From Gammaproteobacteria bacterium MFB021 (GTDB lineage: Bacteria; Pseudomonadota; Gammaproteobacteria; Pseudomonadales; Halomonadaceae): 64,000 nt of DNA. The DNA is taken from the NCBI GenBank assembly GCA_000737985.1, contig JNVT01000097.1, forward strand, positions 62,001 to 126,000, in the 5' to 3' direction. The stretch's first letter is position 1. The number at the start of each line of letters is the position of its first letter. A program made the position numbers and the translations under genes. Below the pieces are notes generated by a model, which was given only the letters and a program-made list of their open reading frames with translations, did no database searches and was not told the origin of the DNA. Of this stretch, positions 49,411 to 58,035 are shown in pieces.

Positions 49411-50661
49411 ATGACAACGAACAACGCCCGCCCCAATCTGTGGCGACGCATCCCGCTGTGGCAGAAGATCATCGCCGGCCTGCTGCTGGGTATCCTCGCT
49501 GGCGCCCTGATGGGCAAGGACGCCAGTCTGTTCAAGCCGCTCGGCGACATCTTCATCAACGGCATCAAGATGCTGATCGTACCCCTGGTGTTCTCCACCC
49601 TGGTGGTGGGGATCACCGGCATGCGCGATCCGCAGAAGATGGGCCGCGTGGGGGCCCGCACCATCGCCCTCTATCTGATCACCACCGCTTTCGCCATCGC
49701 CATCGGCCTGGTCGCGGCGACGCTGTTCCAGCCGGGGGTCGGCGCCGACGCCTCGATGAGCGCCCCACAGCAGGCGGGCGAGGCGCCCTCGCTGATCGAC
49801 ATCCTCGTCGGCCTGGTGCCCAACAACCCGCTGCAGGCGATGATCGAGGGCAATATCCTGCAGATCATCGTCTTCGCCATCGGCCTGGGCATCTCGCTGA
49901 TGCTGATCGGTGACAAGGGCGAACCGGTGGTGCGGGTATTCGAGAGCTTCGCCGAGGCGATGTACAAGCTGACCGCGATCGTCATGGCGTTCGCGCCGAT
50001 CGGCGTGTTCGGCCTGATCGCCAACGTCTCGGGACAGTACGGGCTGGACGTGCTGCTGCCGCTGGCCAAGGTGATCGGCGTGGTCTATCTGGCCTGCGTG
50101 GTGCACGTGCTGGTGGTCTACAGCGGCCTGATCGCGCTGCTCGGCCGCCTCAATCCGAGCCGCTACCTGCGCGGTATCGTCGACGCCCTGGTGGTGGCAT
50201 TCTCCTCGGCTTCGTCGTCGGGCACGCTGCCGGTCTCGATTCGCTGCGCGCAGAAGAATCTCGGGGTTTCCGAAGGGGTCTCCAGCTTCGTGCTGCCGGT
50301 GGGTGCGACCATCAACATGGACGGCACCGCCATCTATCAGGGGGTCGCAGCGCTGTTCGTCGCCCAGTTGGTGGGCGTCGATCTATCGATGACCGATTAC
50401 GGCATGATCATCCTCACCGGCACCCTGGCCTCGATCGGCACCGCTGGGGTGCCCGGCGCGGGGCTGATCATGCTCTCGATCGTCCTCGCCCAGATCGGCC
50501 TGCCGCTCGAGGCGATCGGTGTGGTCGCCGGGGTCGATCGTATCCTCGACATGGCACGCACCAGCGTCAACGTGGCCGGCGACCTGATGGTTACCACGCT
50601 GGTCGGCAAGAGCGAAAAGGAGCTGGACCTGGCCATCTACAACAGCGACAACCGTATTTGA
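49411..50661 (+). CDS. Dicarboxylate/amino acid:cation symporter (DAACS, GltP/DctA type)
   Basis: Inner-membrane Na+/H+-coupled symporter of 416 residues. Family signatures are the serine-rich hairpin SSASSSGTLPVS, NMDGTAIYQ, and GVPGAGLIMLS with DRILDMARTSVNV for substrate binding. About eight helices plus two re-entrant loops. Substrate is glutamate/aspartate or C4-dicarboxylate by family; not resolved. Complete. Confidence 0.93.
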   Translation: MTTNNARPNLWRRIPLWQKIIAGLLLGILAGALMGKDASLFKPLGDIFINGIKMLIVPLVFSTLVVGITGMRDPQKMGRVGARTIALYLITTAFAIAIGLVAATLFQPGVGADASMSAPQQAGEAPSLIDILVGLVPNNPLQAMIEGNILQIIVFAIGLGISLMLIGDKGEPVVRVFESFAEAMYKLTAIVMAFAPIGVFGLIANVSGQYGLDVLLPLAKVIGVVYLACVVHVLVVYSGLIALLGRLNPSRYLRGIVDALVVAFSSASSSGTLPVSIRCAQKNLGVSEGVSSFVLPVGATINMDGTAIYQGVAALFVAQLVGVDLSMTDYGMIILTGTLASIGTAGVPGAGLIMLSIVLAQIGLPLEAIGVVAGVDRILDMARTSVNVAGDLMVTTLVGKSEKELDLAIYNSDNRI

Positions 50662-50722
50662 TGCGCGGCCTCCCAGCGTCGGCTGTCAGCAACGCCGGTC
50701 CCGAACCCCGCGCCTAAACGCA

Positions 50723-50748
50723 ACGGCCCCGACAGATGTCGGGGCCGT
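50723..50748. terminator. 12-bp stem terminator after the symporter
   Basis: ACGGCCCCGACA, loop GA, TGTCGGGGCCGT (50723-50748). Lies between the symporter and the convergent CsbD gene. The tail is short. Confidence 0.75.
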
Positions 50749-50765
50749 GCTGATGACGGGTCGGA

Positions 50766-50954
50766 TCAGTGACGCGGTTTGGCGGCGTCCTTGAGATCGC
50801 CCTTGGCGGACTTGAGATGCCCCTTGGACTGCTGGGCCTTGCCCTTGCCCTCCAGCTCGCGATCCTTGGTCGCCTTGCCGGCCACTTCCTTGACCTTGCC
50901 GGCGACCTTGTCGATAGCGCCTTCGGCCTTGTCGGCTTTCGAACGTTGAGTCAT
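50766..50954 (-). CDS. CsbD-family stress protein
   Basis: Hydrophilic protein of 62 residues, rich in Lys, Gly and Asp. Repeated KGxxKxxxGKA-like units (DKVAGKVKEVAGKATKDREL) are typical of CsbD, a small stress protein expressed by the general stress response in other bacteria. GAGGTG lies just before the ATG. Function not known. Confidence 0.85.
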   Translation of the reverse strand: MTQRSKADKAEGAIDKVAGKVKEVAGKATKDRELEGKGKAQQSKGHLKSAKGDLKDAAKPRH

Positions 50955-51132
50955 GACATTCACCTCGCTGACGTGGAACTTCCCTTTCACGCCGCGAGCA
51001 GCGACTCGCTCGCTGCCTCGCGCTCTCTGAAGATAGTCCGATCTGGCCGTCGTCAAGGTGAAATACGCGTAACGTTTTGTGCCGCTCCATCGCCGCCGGG
51101 AAACTCACGCCTTCCAGCGGCGTGTGCCCTGA

Positions 51133-51411
51133 TCAGCCGCGCGAGGTAACTTCCAGCAGGTGATAACCGAACTGGGTCTTGACCGGGCCGTGGACTTCGT
51201 TGAGGGCGCCATTGAAGACGACCTCGTCGAACTCCTTGACCATCTGACCCCGGCCGAAGGTCCCCAGCTCGCCACCCTGGCGGCCAGAGGGGCACTTGGA
51301 GTGCTGGCGGGCGACCTCGGCGAAGTCGCTACCGGCTTCGATCTGCTGCTTGAGCTCGAGACACTGCTGCTCGCTGTCGACGAGAATGTGGCGGGCGCTG
51401 GCCTGTGCCAT
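51133..51411 (-). CDS. Parvulin-type peptidyl-prolyl isomerase (PpiC-like)
   Basis: Single-domain cytoplasmic parvulin of 92 residues. Starts with ASARHILVD (first active-site His), has SGRQGGELGTFGRGQMVKEF, and ends with FGYHLLEV holding the second His. Complete compared with E. coli PpiC (93 residues). CAGGAG precedes the ATG. Helps proline isomerisation in protein folding. Confidence 0.92.
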   Translation of the reverse strand: MAQASARHILVDSEQQCLELKQQIEAGSDFAEVARQHSKCPSGRQGGELGTFGRGQMVKEFDEVVFNGALNEVHGPVKTQFGYHLLEVTSRG

Positions 51412-51491
51412 GCGGTCACTCCTGGAACGATGAATGAAGATCGTACAGTTTACGGAAAGCCGAGCCGCCGCGTCACCGCCCGATTGCGCTC

Positions 51492-51845
51492 TCAGTGGCC
51501 GAAACGCTGCTCGAGGTAACGATTGATATCCGCTGACTCGTACATCCACTCGATGCGGCCATCTTCATGGGCGATACGCAAACACGGCACCATGCCGCGA
51601 CCGCCGCCGGCGATCAGATCGCGTCGGTGATCGGGATCGCGCTGAATGTCGCGCAGCTCGATCGGCAGGTTCAGGCGTTCGATCTGGTGACGCACGCGCA
51701 CACAGAAGGGGCAGCGCTGAAAGTGGTAGAGCGCCAGACGTGTCGCGGCCTCATTCACTGCCGCCTGATCTTGTGCCGAGCGTGTCATCGTTGCAGACAT
51801 GGGTTGCAGCCACCTCCTGAGCCATTCGAACATCGTTTTCCCCAT
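51492..51845 (-). CDS. Glutaredoxin-like thiol protein
   Basis: Protein of 117 residues with glutaredoxin/GST-N type fold. CPFC redox motif at Cys45/Cys48, followed by the cis-Pro MVPCLR and YESADINRYL. The first 35 residues are an amphipathic extension; start could be ATG 51833, which has GGGGA near it. Cytoplasmic redox role by family. Confidence 0.85.
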   Translation of the reverse strand: MGKTMFEWLRRWLQPMSATMTRSAQDQAAVNEAATRLALYHFQRCPFCVRVRHQIERLNLPIELRDIQRDPDHRRDLIAGGGRGMVPCLRIAHEDGRIEWMYESADINRYLEQRFGH

Positions 51846-51988
51846 CGCTGACAGGCCTTTACATTAGACCGTCCTGCAACAGCGTAACCGCTGACAGCCT
51901 GCCGGCGACAGTCCCCTCGTGCGTCCCCTCATGCATGCCTGCCAAGGCTCCCGATCACATCGCACGGCGAACGGTTCCGGCGTCGGGA

Positions 51989-52504
51989 TCAGTTGGTACT
52001 GCCGCTGGCGTCATCATCCATCAATACCGGCACTTCGATAGGTGCGTTGTCCGGCACGCTCATGGTCGCCGGCGTCGGCGCATCGCTCGGCGCCGGATGG
52101 TAACGCTGGGACGGCGGCTCCGGCGGCAGGCGATAGCTGTCATCCACCACCGGCTGGGTGGTGCGCAGGTCGTTGGGCAGCGTCAGCGTCGACTGCACCA
52201 GCGGCGAGGCGAACTGGGCCCGGAACTCCTGACGCGACAGGTGGCCGTCACCGTTGAGATCCAGCGTATGCCAGTTGCCGCCGAGACCCAGCGGTTCGAC
52301 GTCGAGCGGGGTCAGATAGCCCTTGTCATCGTGATCCGCGGCATCGAACAGCTGGTCGGCGCTGACTGCCACCGGCCCCTGTATCGAAGGGCGTTCGACC
52401 ACCACGTCGTGGCCGACCTGCGGTGACGCGCAGGCGCTCAGCAAGCCCGCAGCGGAGATCAGCGCCAGGCTGGACCAGCACGACCGATTCGTTCCCTTGT
52501 TCAT
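51989..52504 (-). CDS. Lipoprotein with two EF-hand calcium loops
   Basis: Outer-membrane lipoprotein candidate of 171 residues. Lipobox LLSAC puts lipidated Cys at residue 25. Two loops fit the canonical EF-hand: residues 57-68 (DHDDKGYLTPLD) and 82-93 (DLNGDGHLSRQE). The last 70 residues are Pro/Ser-rich and disordered. It follows lapG by 46 bases on the same strand. LapG proteases need calcium, so a calcium-sensing partner is plausible, but the link is inference. Confidence 0.82.
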   Translation of the reverse strand: MNKGTNRSCWSSLALISAAGLLSACASPQVGHDVVVERPSIQGPVAVSADQLFDAADHDDKGYLTPLDVEPLGLGGNWHTLDLNGDGHLSRQEFRAQFASPLVQSTLTLPNDLRTTQPVVDDSYRLPPEPPSQRYHPAPSDAPTPATMSVPDNAPIEVPVLMDDDASGSTN

Positions 52505-52550
52505 CTTTTATTCCTCGAAACATCCGATGGCGTTAGCGCCAGGTGAATGA

Positions 52551-53297
52551 TCACTGCCGCGGATCGCGCAGCGTGCCCCGCTCCAGGCGCTGCTGCCAGT
52601 TCTGCCACAGGCTCAGGCGGCTGGCGTCGCCGACCTCGCGCCCGCCACCACCGAGTTTGCTGATCCACAGGTGGCTACCGTTGAAACTGTAGATCGGCAG
52701 CAGATCGTTACGTTGCGACGCCGGCTCGATCCGCTTGTCGATATTGTCGAGCACCACCGGAGGCGTGGTCGGTGTGGGTGCCCAGGTCACGACCATGTGG
52801 AACTGGTCGTAGGGGATGTACTTGACGTAGTGCAGCCGCAGCTGATCTTCCGGTACTCCCAGCTCGCGCAGCGTCAGGTACTTGGCCATGGCGAAATCTT
52901 CGCAGTCGCCGGCGCCTATGCCCAGGAACTCGAACGGCGTGGCCCAGTAGTCCTTAACGTGCCAGACATCGATATCGTCGAGGAAGCGCAGCTGGTTGAA
53001 GAAATCGTTGACGCCCTTGAGCTGCACCTCGATCGATCGCCCCTGCAGGCGGTCGATCAGCACCGGCCACTGCTGGATACGCTGCCAGCCGGCCGCACCG
53101 TAGAGCCTGACGACCTCCGACTGCGGCGGCAGACGCGGCAGCGCCTCGACCGCAGCCTGGCCGCCGAGCAGCGCCACCAGGCATACCGATGCCAGCAAGG
53201 CGGCCCCAACTACGCCGCCACGGCGTGGGCGGGCGTCGCCTGGGTCGCGCCGCCCGCTGCCAAGGCGACGCCAGGCCGCCATCCACTTTGCGCCCAC
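52551..53297 (-). CDS. lapG: LapG: calcium-dependent periplasmic cysteine protease
   Basis: Transglutaminase-like protease that cuts the LapA adhesin from the cell surface. 248 residues with an N-terminal membrane/signal segment (about 28-50). Conserved DIDVWHVKDYWATPFEFLGI with catalytic GAGDCEDF (Cys132), FHMVV (His167) and VLDNID (Asp184). GTG start at 53297 or ATG at 53282; the ribosome site is poor for both. Begins three bases after the lapD stop, so the two are tightly linked. Confidence 0.9.
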   Translation of the reverse strand: MGAKWMAAWRRLGSGRRDPGDARPRRGGVVGAALLASVCLVALLGGQAAVEALPRLPPQSEVVRLYGAAGWQRIQQWPVLIDRLQGRSIEVQLKGVNDFFNQLRFLDDIDVWHVKDYWATPFEFLGIGAGDCEDFAMAKYLTLRELGVPEDQLRLHYVKYIPYDQFHMVVTWAPTPTTPPVVLDNIDKRIEPASQRNDLLPIYSFNGSHLWISKLGGGGREVGDASRLSLWQNWQQRLERGTLRDPRQ

Positions 53298-53300
53298 GCC

Positions 53301-55220
53301 TCAAGCCAACGTGAGCGGTGCGGTCGGCGCCAGGTACCCCTGATAGCCGTCGGCCCCCACCTCGCTGACCCGCTGACGCTGCTCGTCGGACTCGACGCGG
53401 GTCACGATGACCCGCGACTCTACCTGATGCGCCGCCATGCATAGACTGCGCAGAAACTCGGTATCCACCTCGTCGCGGACGAAGAAGCCCTGGTCGATCT
53501 TGACGTAGTCCGGGCGCAGCCGCGACAGATAGGCCATCGCCTGCAGGTTACGTGCGAAGCGGTCGACCCCGCACCGGGCACCCAGCCGGTGAGCGAGGCG
53601 GAACAGCTGCTGCACCGCGTCGAGATGCTCCAGGGCGATCTCTTCACTGACCTCCAGGTCGAGCATCGCGGCGAGCCGCGTATGCGTCTCGAGCCAGGTG
53701 ACCAAGCCGCGGTAGGCTTCGGGCTCGGCCAACGAGTCGGCGGTAAGGTTGACCGCCAGGCGTCCACTGACCTTGCCAGCCAGCCCGTCGAGGGTATCGA
53801 GCACGCTGCGATCGAGCCGGGCGCCCAGGCGGAAGTGATTGAGCACCGGCAGGAACACATACGCCGGATGCTGCTTGTCGCCTTCGTTGAGGCGCACGAA
53901 CACTTCTCGATGCAGTTCGCTGCCATCGGCCAGCAGTACCGGCTGTGCCACCAGGCTCAGGTCGCGCTCGACCAGCGCACGCTCGATCACCTGACGCCAC
54001 TCCTGGCGTCCCCTTGCGGCCAGCGTGTTCTCGGGGCGCACCACCACCCAGCGTTGGCCCAGCTCGATCGCGTCACGCAGGGCGCTGTCGGCGCGGGCCA
54101 GCACACCCTCGCGGTTCATTCCCGCATCGCGCAGCACCACTCCCGCACGGGTGTAGTGCTGGCGCGTCTCGGCAAGCGGATTAGCATCGACCAGGTCATC
54201 CACCCGGTCGAGCGTGTCCGCCAGCCAGCGCTCACGCACGTCGTCATCACAGTCAGGGAGCACCAGCGCGAACTCCTCGGCGGAAAGACGTGCCGCCTGT
54301 ACCTCACGGCCACCCAGTTGGGTGCCCTTGAGTCCGTGGCCGATCGCCCGGATCGCCTGGTCACGCGCCTCGAAACCGTCGCGGCGGTAGAGTTCCTGGA
54401 GGTGGTCGATACGCAGAATCACCAGCGCACCGCCCTCGGGTGCCGACAGCCATTCGTCGAGCACCCGGGTCAGATAGGCCCGATTGCCCAGCTGCGAGAC
54501 CGCATCCTGCTCGGTCATGCGCTGCAGCCGCACCACCTGTTCGGCCTGCTGGTCGAACTGCTGGTTGAGACGTTCCCCGAGCCGGTTGACCGCCTCGGTA
54601 ATACCGCGCAGCTCGTGAATACGGCTGGGCGCCAGCGGCTCGTCGAACCCATCGATCTGCATGTCGGAGATACGCCGCGATAGCCGGTTGAGCGGACCCA
54701 GCAGCCGCTTGAAACCAATCACGCAGAGCACCACCACCCCGAACATGCCGATCGCCAGCCAGCCCAACAGCTGCAGCGCCAGCGACCACAGCTGATCGTA
54801 GGCACCGGCGCTTTCGGAGACCACGCGAATACTCCCCAACGCCGACCAGCCGCCGCTGATCTCACGCTCGCTGATGGCATTGGGCAGCGCCACCGCCTGC
54901 TGGAACCAGGCCGGCGTGGTACTGACCCGCTCGGACGTCATCACCAGCGGCTGATCGCGCCCCACCGCCTCCAGTCGCAGCTCGCGCACCGCGCCGCCGT
55001 CGGCAGCGGCGCGCATCAGGGTTTCCGCACTGGTCCAGTCGCCAATCTCGACGAACGGCACCAGCGACAGACTCAGCGCCTGGGCCAGATTGTCGACGTC
55101 GGCCTGCTGGCGATCGGCCAGCGAAGCGCGGGTCTGATGGACTTCGATGGCGAAGATGCCCGCCGAGAACAGCAGCAGCAAGCCCACCATGATGGCGACC
55201 GAGCGCCGAAACAGACTCAT
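53301..55220 (-). CDS. lapD: LapD: c-di-GMP receptor with degenerate GGDEF-EAL
   Basis: Inner-membrane signalling protein of 639 residues. TM1 (about 8-26), periplasmic LapD/MoxY domain, TM2 (about 150-170), HAMP, then a degenerate GGDEF (RLSAEEFA replaces GGDEF) and a degenerate EAL (REVFVRL). The domain order is that of LapD, which binds c-di-GMP through the EAL and sequesters LapG. The decayed catalytic motifs imply a receptor, not an enzyme. Sits between the TolC-like gene and lapG. Confidence 0.92.
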   Translation of the reverse strand: MSLFRRSVAIMVGLLLLFSAGIFAIEVHQTRASLADRQQADVDNLAQALSLSLVPFVEIGDWTSAETLMRAAADGGAVRELRLEAVGRDQPLVMTSERVSTTPAWFQQAVALPNAISEREISGGWSALGSIRVVSESAGAYDQLWSLALQLLGWLAIGMFGVVVLCVIGFKRLLGPLNRLSRRISDMQIDGFDEPLAPSRIHELRGITEAVNRLGERLNQQFDQQAEQVVRLQRMTEQDAVSQLGNRAYLTRVLDEWLSAPEGGALVILRIDHLQELYRRDGFEARDQAIRAIGHGLKGTQLGGREVQAARLSAEEFALVLPDCDDDVRERWLADTLDRVDDLVDANPLAETRQHYTRAGVVLRDAGMNREGVLARADSALRDAIELGQRWVVVRPENTLAARGRQEWRQVIERALVERDLSLVAQPVLLADGSELHREVFVRLNEGDKQHPAYVFLPVLNHFRLGARLDRSVLDTLDGLAGKVSGRLAVNLTADSLAEPEAYRGLVTWLETHTRLAAMLDLEVSEEIALEHLDAVQQLFRLAHRLGARCGVDRFARNLQAMAYLSRLRPDYVKIDQGFFVRDEVDTEFLRSLCMAAHQVESRVIVTRVESDEQRQRVSEVGADGYQGYLAPTAPLTLA

Positions 55221-55251
55221 GGCATTGTCTCCTTACTCAACCCTGAGGTGC

Positions 55252-56595
55252 TCAACCCTGGGGCCCAGACTGGGTGGTGCTTGGATAGCGCTCCCCGGCA
55301 TCGGCGATCAGGCCGACATCCACCTGAAGCGTATCGAGCAGTTGGCCGGTGGCGGCGAGCAGGCGATAGTTGGCACGGCGCAGCGAAAATTCGGCTTCTA
55401 CCTGTGAGCGCTCGGCATCGTAGAGCTCGGTTTCGCTGTCGAGCATGTCGAGCAGCGTGCGCCGGCCGATGTCGAACTGCTTGCGATAATTGACCCGGGT
55501 CTGCTGGCTAGCCTCGACGTGACGGTTCAGAAACGGCAGCTGACTGGAGAGATAGTCGCGGGCGTTCCAGGCCAGGCGCAGCTCGTCGCGAATCTCGCGC
55601 AGCGAGCGGTCGCTGTCGTAGCGCACCGCGCGCAGGGCGTCCTCGCGCGAGCGCATCTGGGCCAGATCGATGCCGCCGCGATAGAGATTCCACGACATCA
55701 CCAGGTCGGCGTTCCAGTCGTCGGCGCTATCACCCTGGAAGTCGTAATCGCGGCTGGCCAGGCGGCTCGCCTCGGCACGGAAGGTGGGCAGGAAATCACC
55801 GCGCTTGGCGGCGACCTCATGCTGGGCAGCGGCGATCGAATGGGAGGCGGCGATGACCAGCGGATTCTGCGCCGTGGCCATGGCCATGGCAGCGTCGAAC
55901 GACTGCGGCACGCGGCTCATGTCGGCCGCTGGCGGCAGGGTCAGGTTGCGCGGCGTCTCCCCCACATAGCGCAGAAACGCCGAGGTCGCGTCGTCGAGGT
56001 TGTTGCGCGCGGCGATCAGACTCGCCTGCGCCTGGGCCATGCGCCCGTCCACCTGGATGGTGTCGGTGGCCGTGCCCGCACCCAGATCGGAGCGGCGGCG
56101 AATATCGGCGGCGATACGCTGGTGAGTATCGACGTTGCGCTGAGCCAGCTCCACCAGACGCTGGCTACGCAGTACGTCGAGATAGGCCTGGATCGTGGTC
56201 AGCCCGACCTGATTGGCCACCGCCGCCACCTGCCAGCGCTGGTAGTGGCTTTCTTCATCGGCCTGACGAATACGCTCGATGGTGGTGTTGCCATCCCAGA
56301 TCAACTGCGACAGCGTCAGCTGTGCACGCCGATAGCTGTGCGGGTCGCTGTCGCGGGAGACGCCGCTGGTCTCGCTCTCGTTGGCGCCATACCCGACGCG
56401 CCCTTCGAGGCTCAGCGACGGCAGATAGGCGCCGCGCTGGGCCCGCGCATCGTCGAGGTTCTGCTGATAACGCGCCATCTCGGTGCGGGTGGTGGGGTAC
56501 TGCATGACCGCCTGGGTCACGGCTTCGGTCAGGCTCTGCGCCTGCACGCTGCCCGCCAGCGCTGCCACCCCGACGCCTAGGATCCATTGCCTCAT
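55252..56595 (-). CDS. lapE: LapE-type TolC family outer-membrane protein
   Basis: Outer-membrane channel of the type I system, 447 residues. Signal peptide to about AQA (residue 20), then TolC repeats: YPTTRTEMARYQQNLDDARA and DIGRRTLLDMLDSETELYDA are family signatures. Start at 56595; an ATG nine bases upstream is also possible. Lies 42 bases after lapC. Works with the LapB-LapC pair encoded upstream. Confidence 0.9.
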   Translation of the reverse strand: MRQWILGVGVAALAGSVQAQSLTEAVTQAVMQYPTTRTEMARYQQNLDDARAQRGAYLPSLSLEGRVGYGANESETSGVSRDSDPHSYRRAQLTLSQLIWDGNTTIERIRQADEESHYQRWQVAAVANQVGLTTIQAYLDVLRSQRLVELAQRNVDTHQRIAADIRRRSDLGAGTATDTIQVDGRMAQAQASLIAARNNLDDATSAFLRYVGETPRNLTLPPAADMSRVPQSFDAAMAMATAQNPLVIAASHSIAAAQHEVAAKRGDFLPTFRAEASRLASRDYDFQGDSADDWNADLVMSWNLYRGGIDLAQMRSREDALRAVRYDSDRSLREIRDELRLAWNARDYLSSQLPFLNRHVEASQQTRVNYRKQFDIGRRTLLDMLDSETELYDAERSQVEAEFSLRRANYRLLAATGQLLDTLQVDVGLIADAGERYPSTTQSGPQG

Positions 56596-56637
56596 GATTA
56601 TCATGTCTCTCTGTAGTGATGTTCCCTGCCCGGTGCC

Positions 56638-58035
56638 TCAGCGTTCGCGCATCGCGCTCTGCTGGGCCCGCAGAATCGGCTTGAGCAGATACTGCAGAAT
56701 GGTCTGGCGGCCGGTGATGATATCCACCGTGGCCTGCATACCGGGAATGATCGCCAGGTCGTCGCTGTTCTTGCCGAGATGATTACTGTCGGTGCGTACG
56801 GTGACCACGTAGTAGGTATTGCCCTTGTCGTCCTCCTCGGTGTCCGGGCTGATGCGCAACACCTTGCCCTTGAGCCCGCCATAGATGGTGAAGTCGTAGG
56901 CCGAGAGCTTGACCGTGGCCGGCTGCCCCGGCTGGATGAAACCGATGTCGCGCGGCGCCACCTTGGCTTCGACCAGCAGGTTGTCCTCGATCGGCACGAT
57001 CTGCATCAGGCTGGCGCCGGGGTCGATCACCCCGCCGATGGTGTTGACGTTGATCGACTGCACCTTGCCACGCACCGGTGAGGTGATCAGGGTGCGATCG
57101 ACCCGATCCTGCAGGCTGGCGCGCCCCTGCTGCAGGCTGTCGAGCTTGCCGCGCGCCTCGCTCAGGGCATCGGCGCTGCGCGAGCGGAACTGCTGGGCCA
57201 CGTCACGGCGTTTGCTGATCGCCTCCTGCAGCTCCGACTGCTTGGCCGGAATGGAAAGCTGCGCCGACTCCAGTTCGCCGCGCTGATCGTTGACCTGGCG
57301 CTGCAGATTGAGCAGATCCACCCGCGAGACCACGCCCTCCTTGACCAGCGGCGCGGTAATGCCGAGCTGCTGACGCGAGAGCTGGTAGCTGCGCGACAGC
57401 GACTCCGCCTTGGCACGCAGCTCCTGGAGCTCCTGCTGGCGCTGCTCGATCTGTGCCGCGGCCTGGTCGAGCTGCGAGCGCAGGCCATTGATACGTGCGC
57501 TGTAGGCGTTCTCGGCCGCGGTATAGATATCTGGATTGGTCTTCTGAAAGGTCTCGCTGACCGGCAGCGGTTGGGTCGACACCGTGACCTGGTCACGCCA
57601 GCTGTCGGCATCGGGTTTCACCGTCACCGAGGCCATTTCGGCCTGATACTGCGCCACCGTCGCCTGAAGCCCGGCCAGGGTCGACTCGCGCTCTGCGAGA
57701 TCGGAGCTGGCTCGGGTCGGGTCGATGCGCGCCAGCGGCTGGCCGGCATCGACGATATCTCCTTCCTGGACATAGATATCGCGAACGATACCGCCCTCGA
57801 GGTTCTGGATCGTCTGCAGCCGTGACGAGGGCACCACCTGGCCCATGCCGCGGGTGACTACCTCGATACTGGAAAGCCCCGCCCACACCAGAAAGGCGAT
57901 GAAGAACGCCAGCAGCACCCAGATCAGGATGCGCGAGCGCCAGGGCGTGGCGAGCAGCGTCGCCGCGCTGGCATCATCGGCCAGCTCCAGCTCCTGAGAC
58001 GTCGGGCGCGGCCACTTGAGCACGTTACCCGCCAT
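56638..58035 (-). CDS. lapC: LapC-type HlyD membrane fusion adaptor
   Basis: Type I secretion periplasmic adaptor of 465 residues. One N-terminal membrane helix (WRSRILIWVLLAFFIAFLVW), then a beta-barrel, a long coiled-coil hairpin (about 160-290), and lipoyl-like halves ending in the C-terminal signature IIPGMQATVDIITGRQTIL. Overlaps lapB by 11 bases. Complete. Confidence 0.93.
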   Translation of the reverse strand: MAGNVLKWPRPTSQELELADDASAATLLATPWRSRILIWVLLAFFIAFLVWAGLSSIEVVTRGMGQVVPSSRLQTIQNLEGGIVRDIYVQEGDIVDAGQPLARIDPTRASSDLAERESTLAGLQATVAQYQAEMASVTVKPDADSWRDQVTVSTQPLPVSETFQKTNPDIYTAAENAYSARINGLRSQLDQAAAQIEQRQQELQELRAKAESLSRSYQLSRQQLGITAPLVKEGVVSRVDLLNLQRQVNDQRGELESAQLSIPAKQSELQEAISKRRDVAQQFRSRSADALSEARGKLDSLQQGRASLQDRVDRTLITSPVRGKVQSINVNTIGGVIDPGASLMQIVPIEDNLLVEAKVAPRDIGFIQPGQPATVKLSAYDFTIYGGLKGKVLRISPDTEEDDKGNTYYVVTVRTDSNHLGKNSDDLAIIPGMQATVDIITGRQTILQYLLKPILRAQQSAMRER

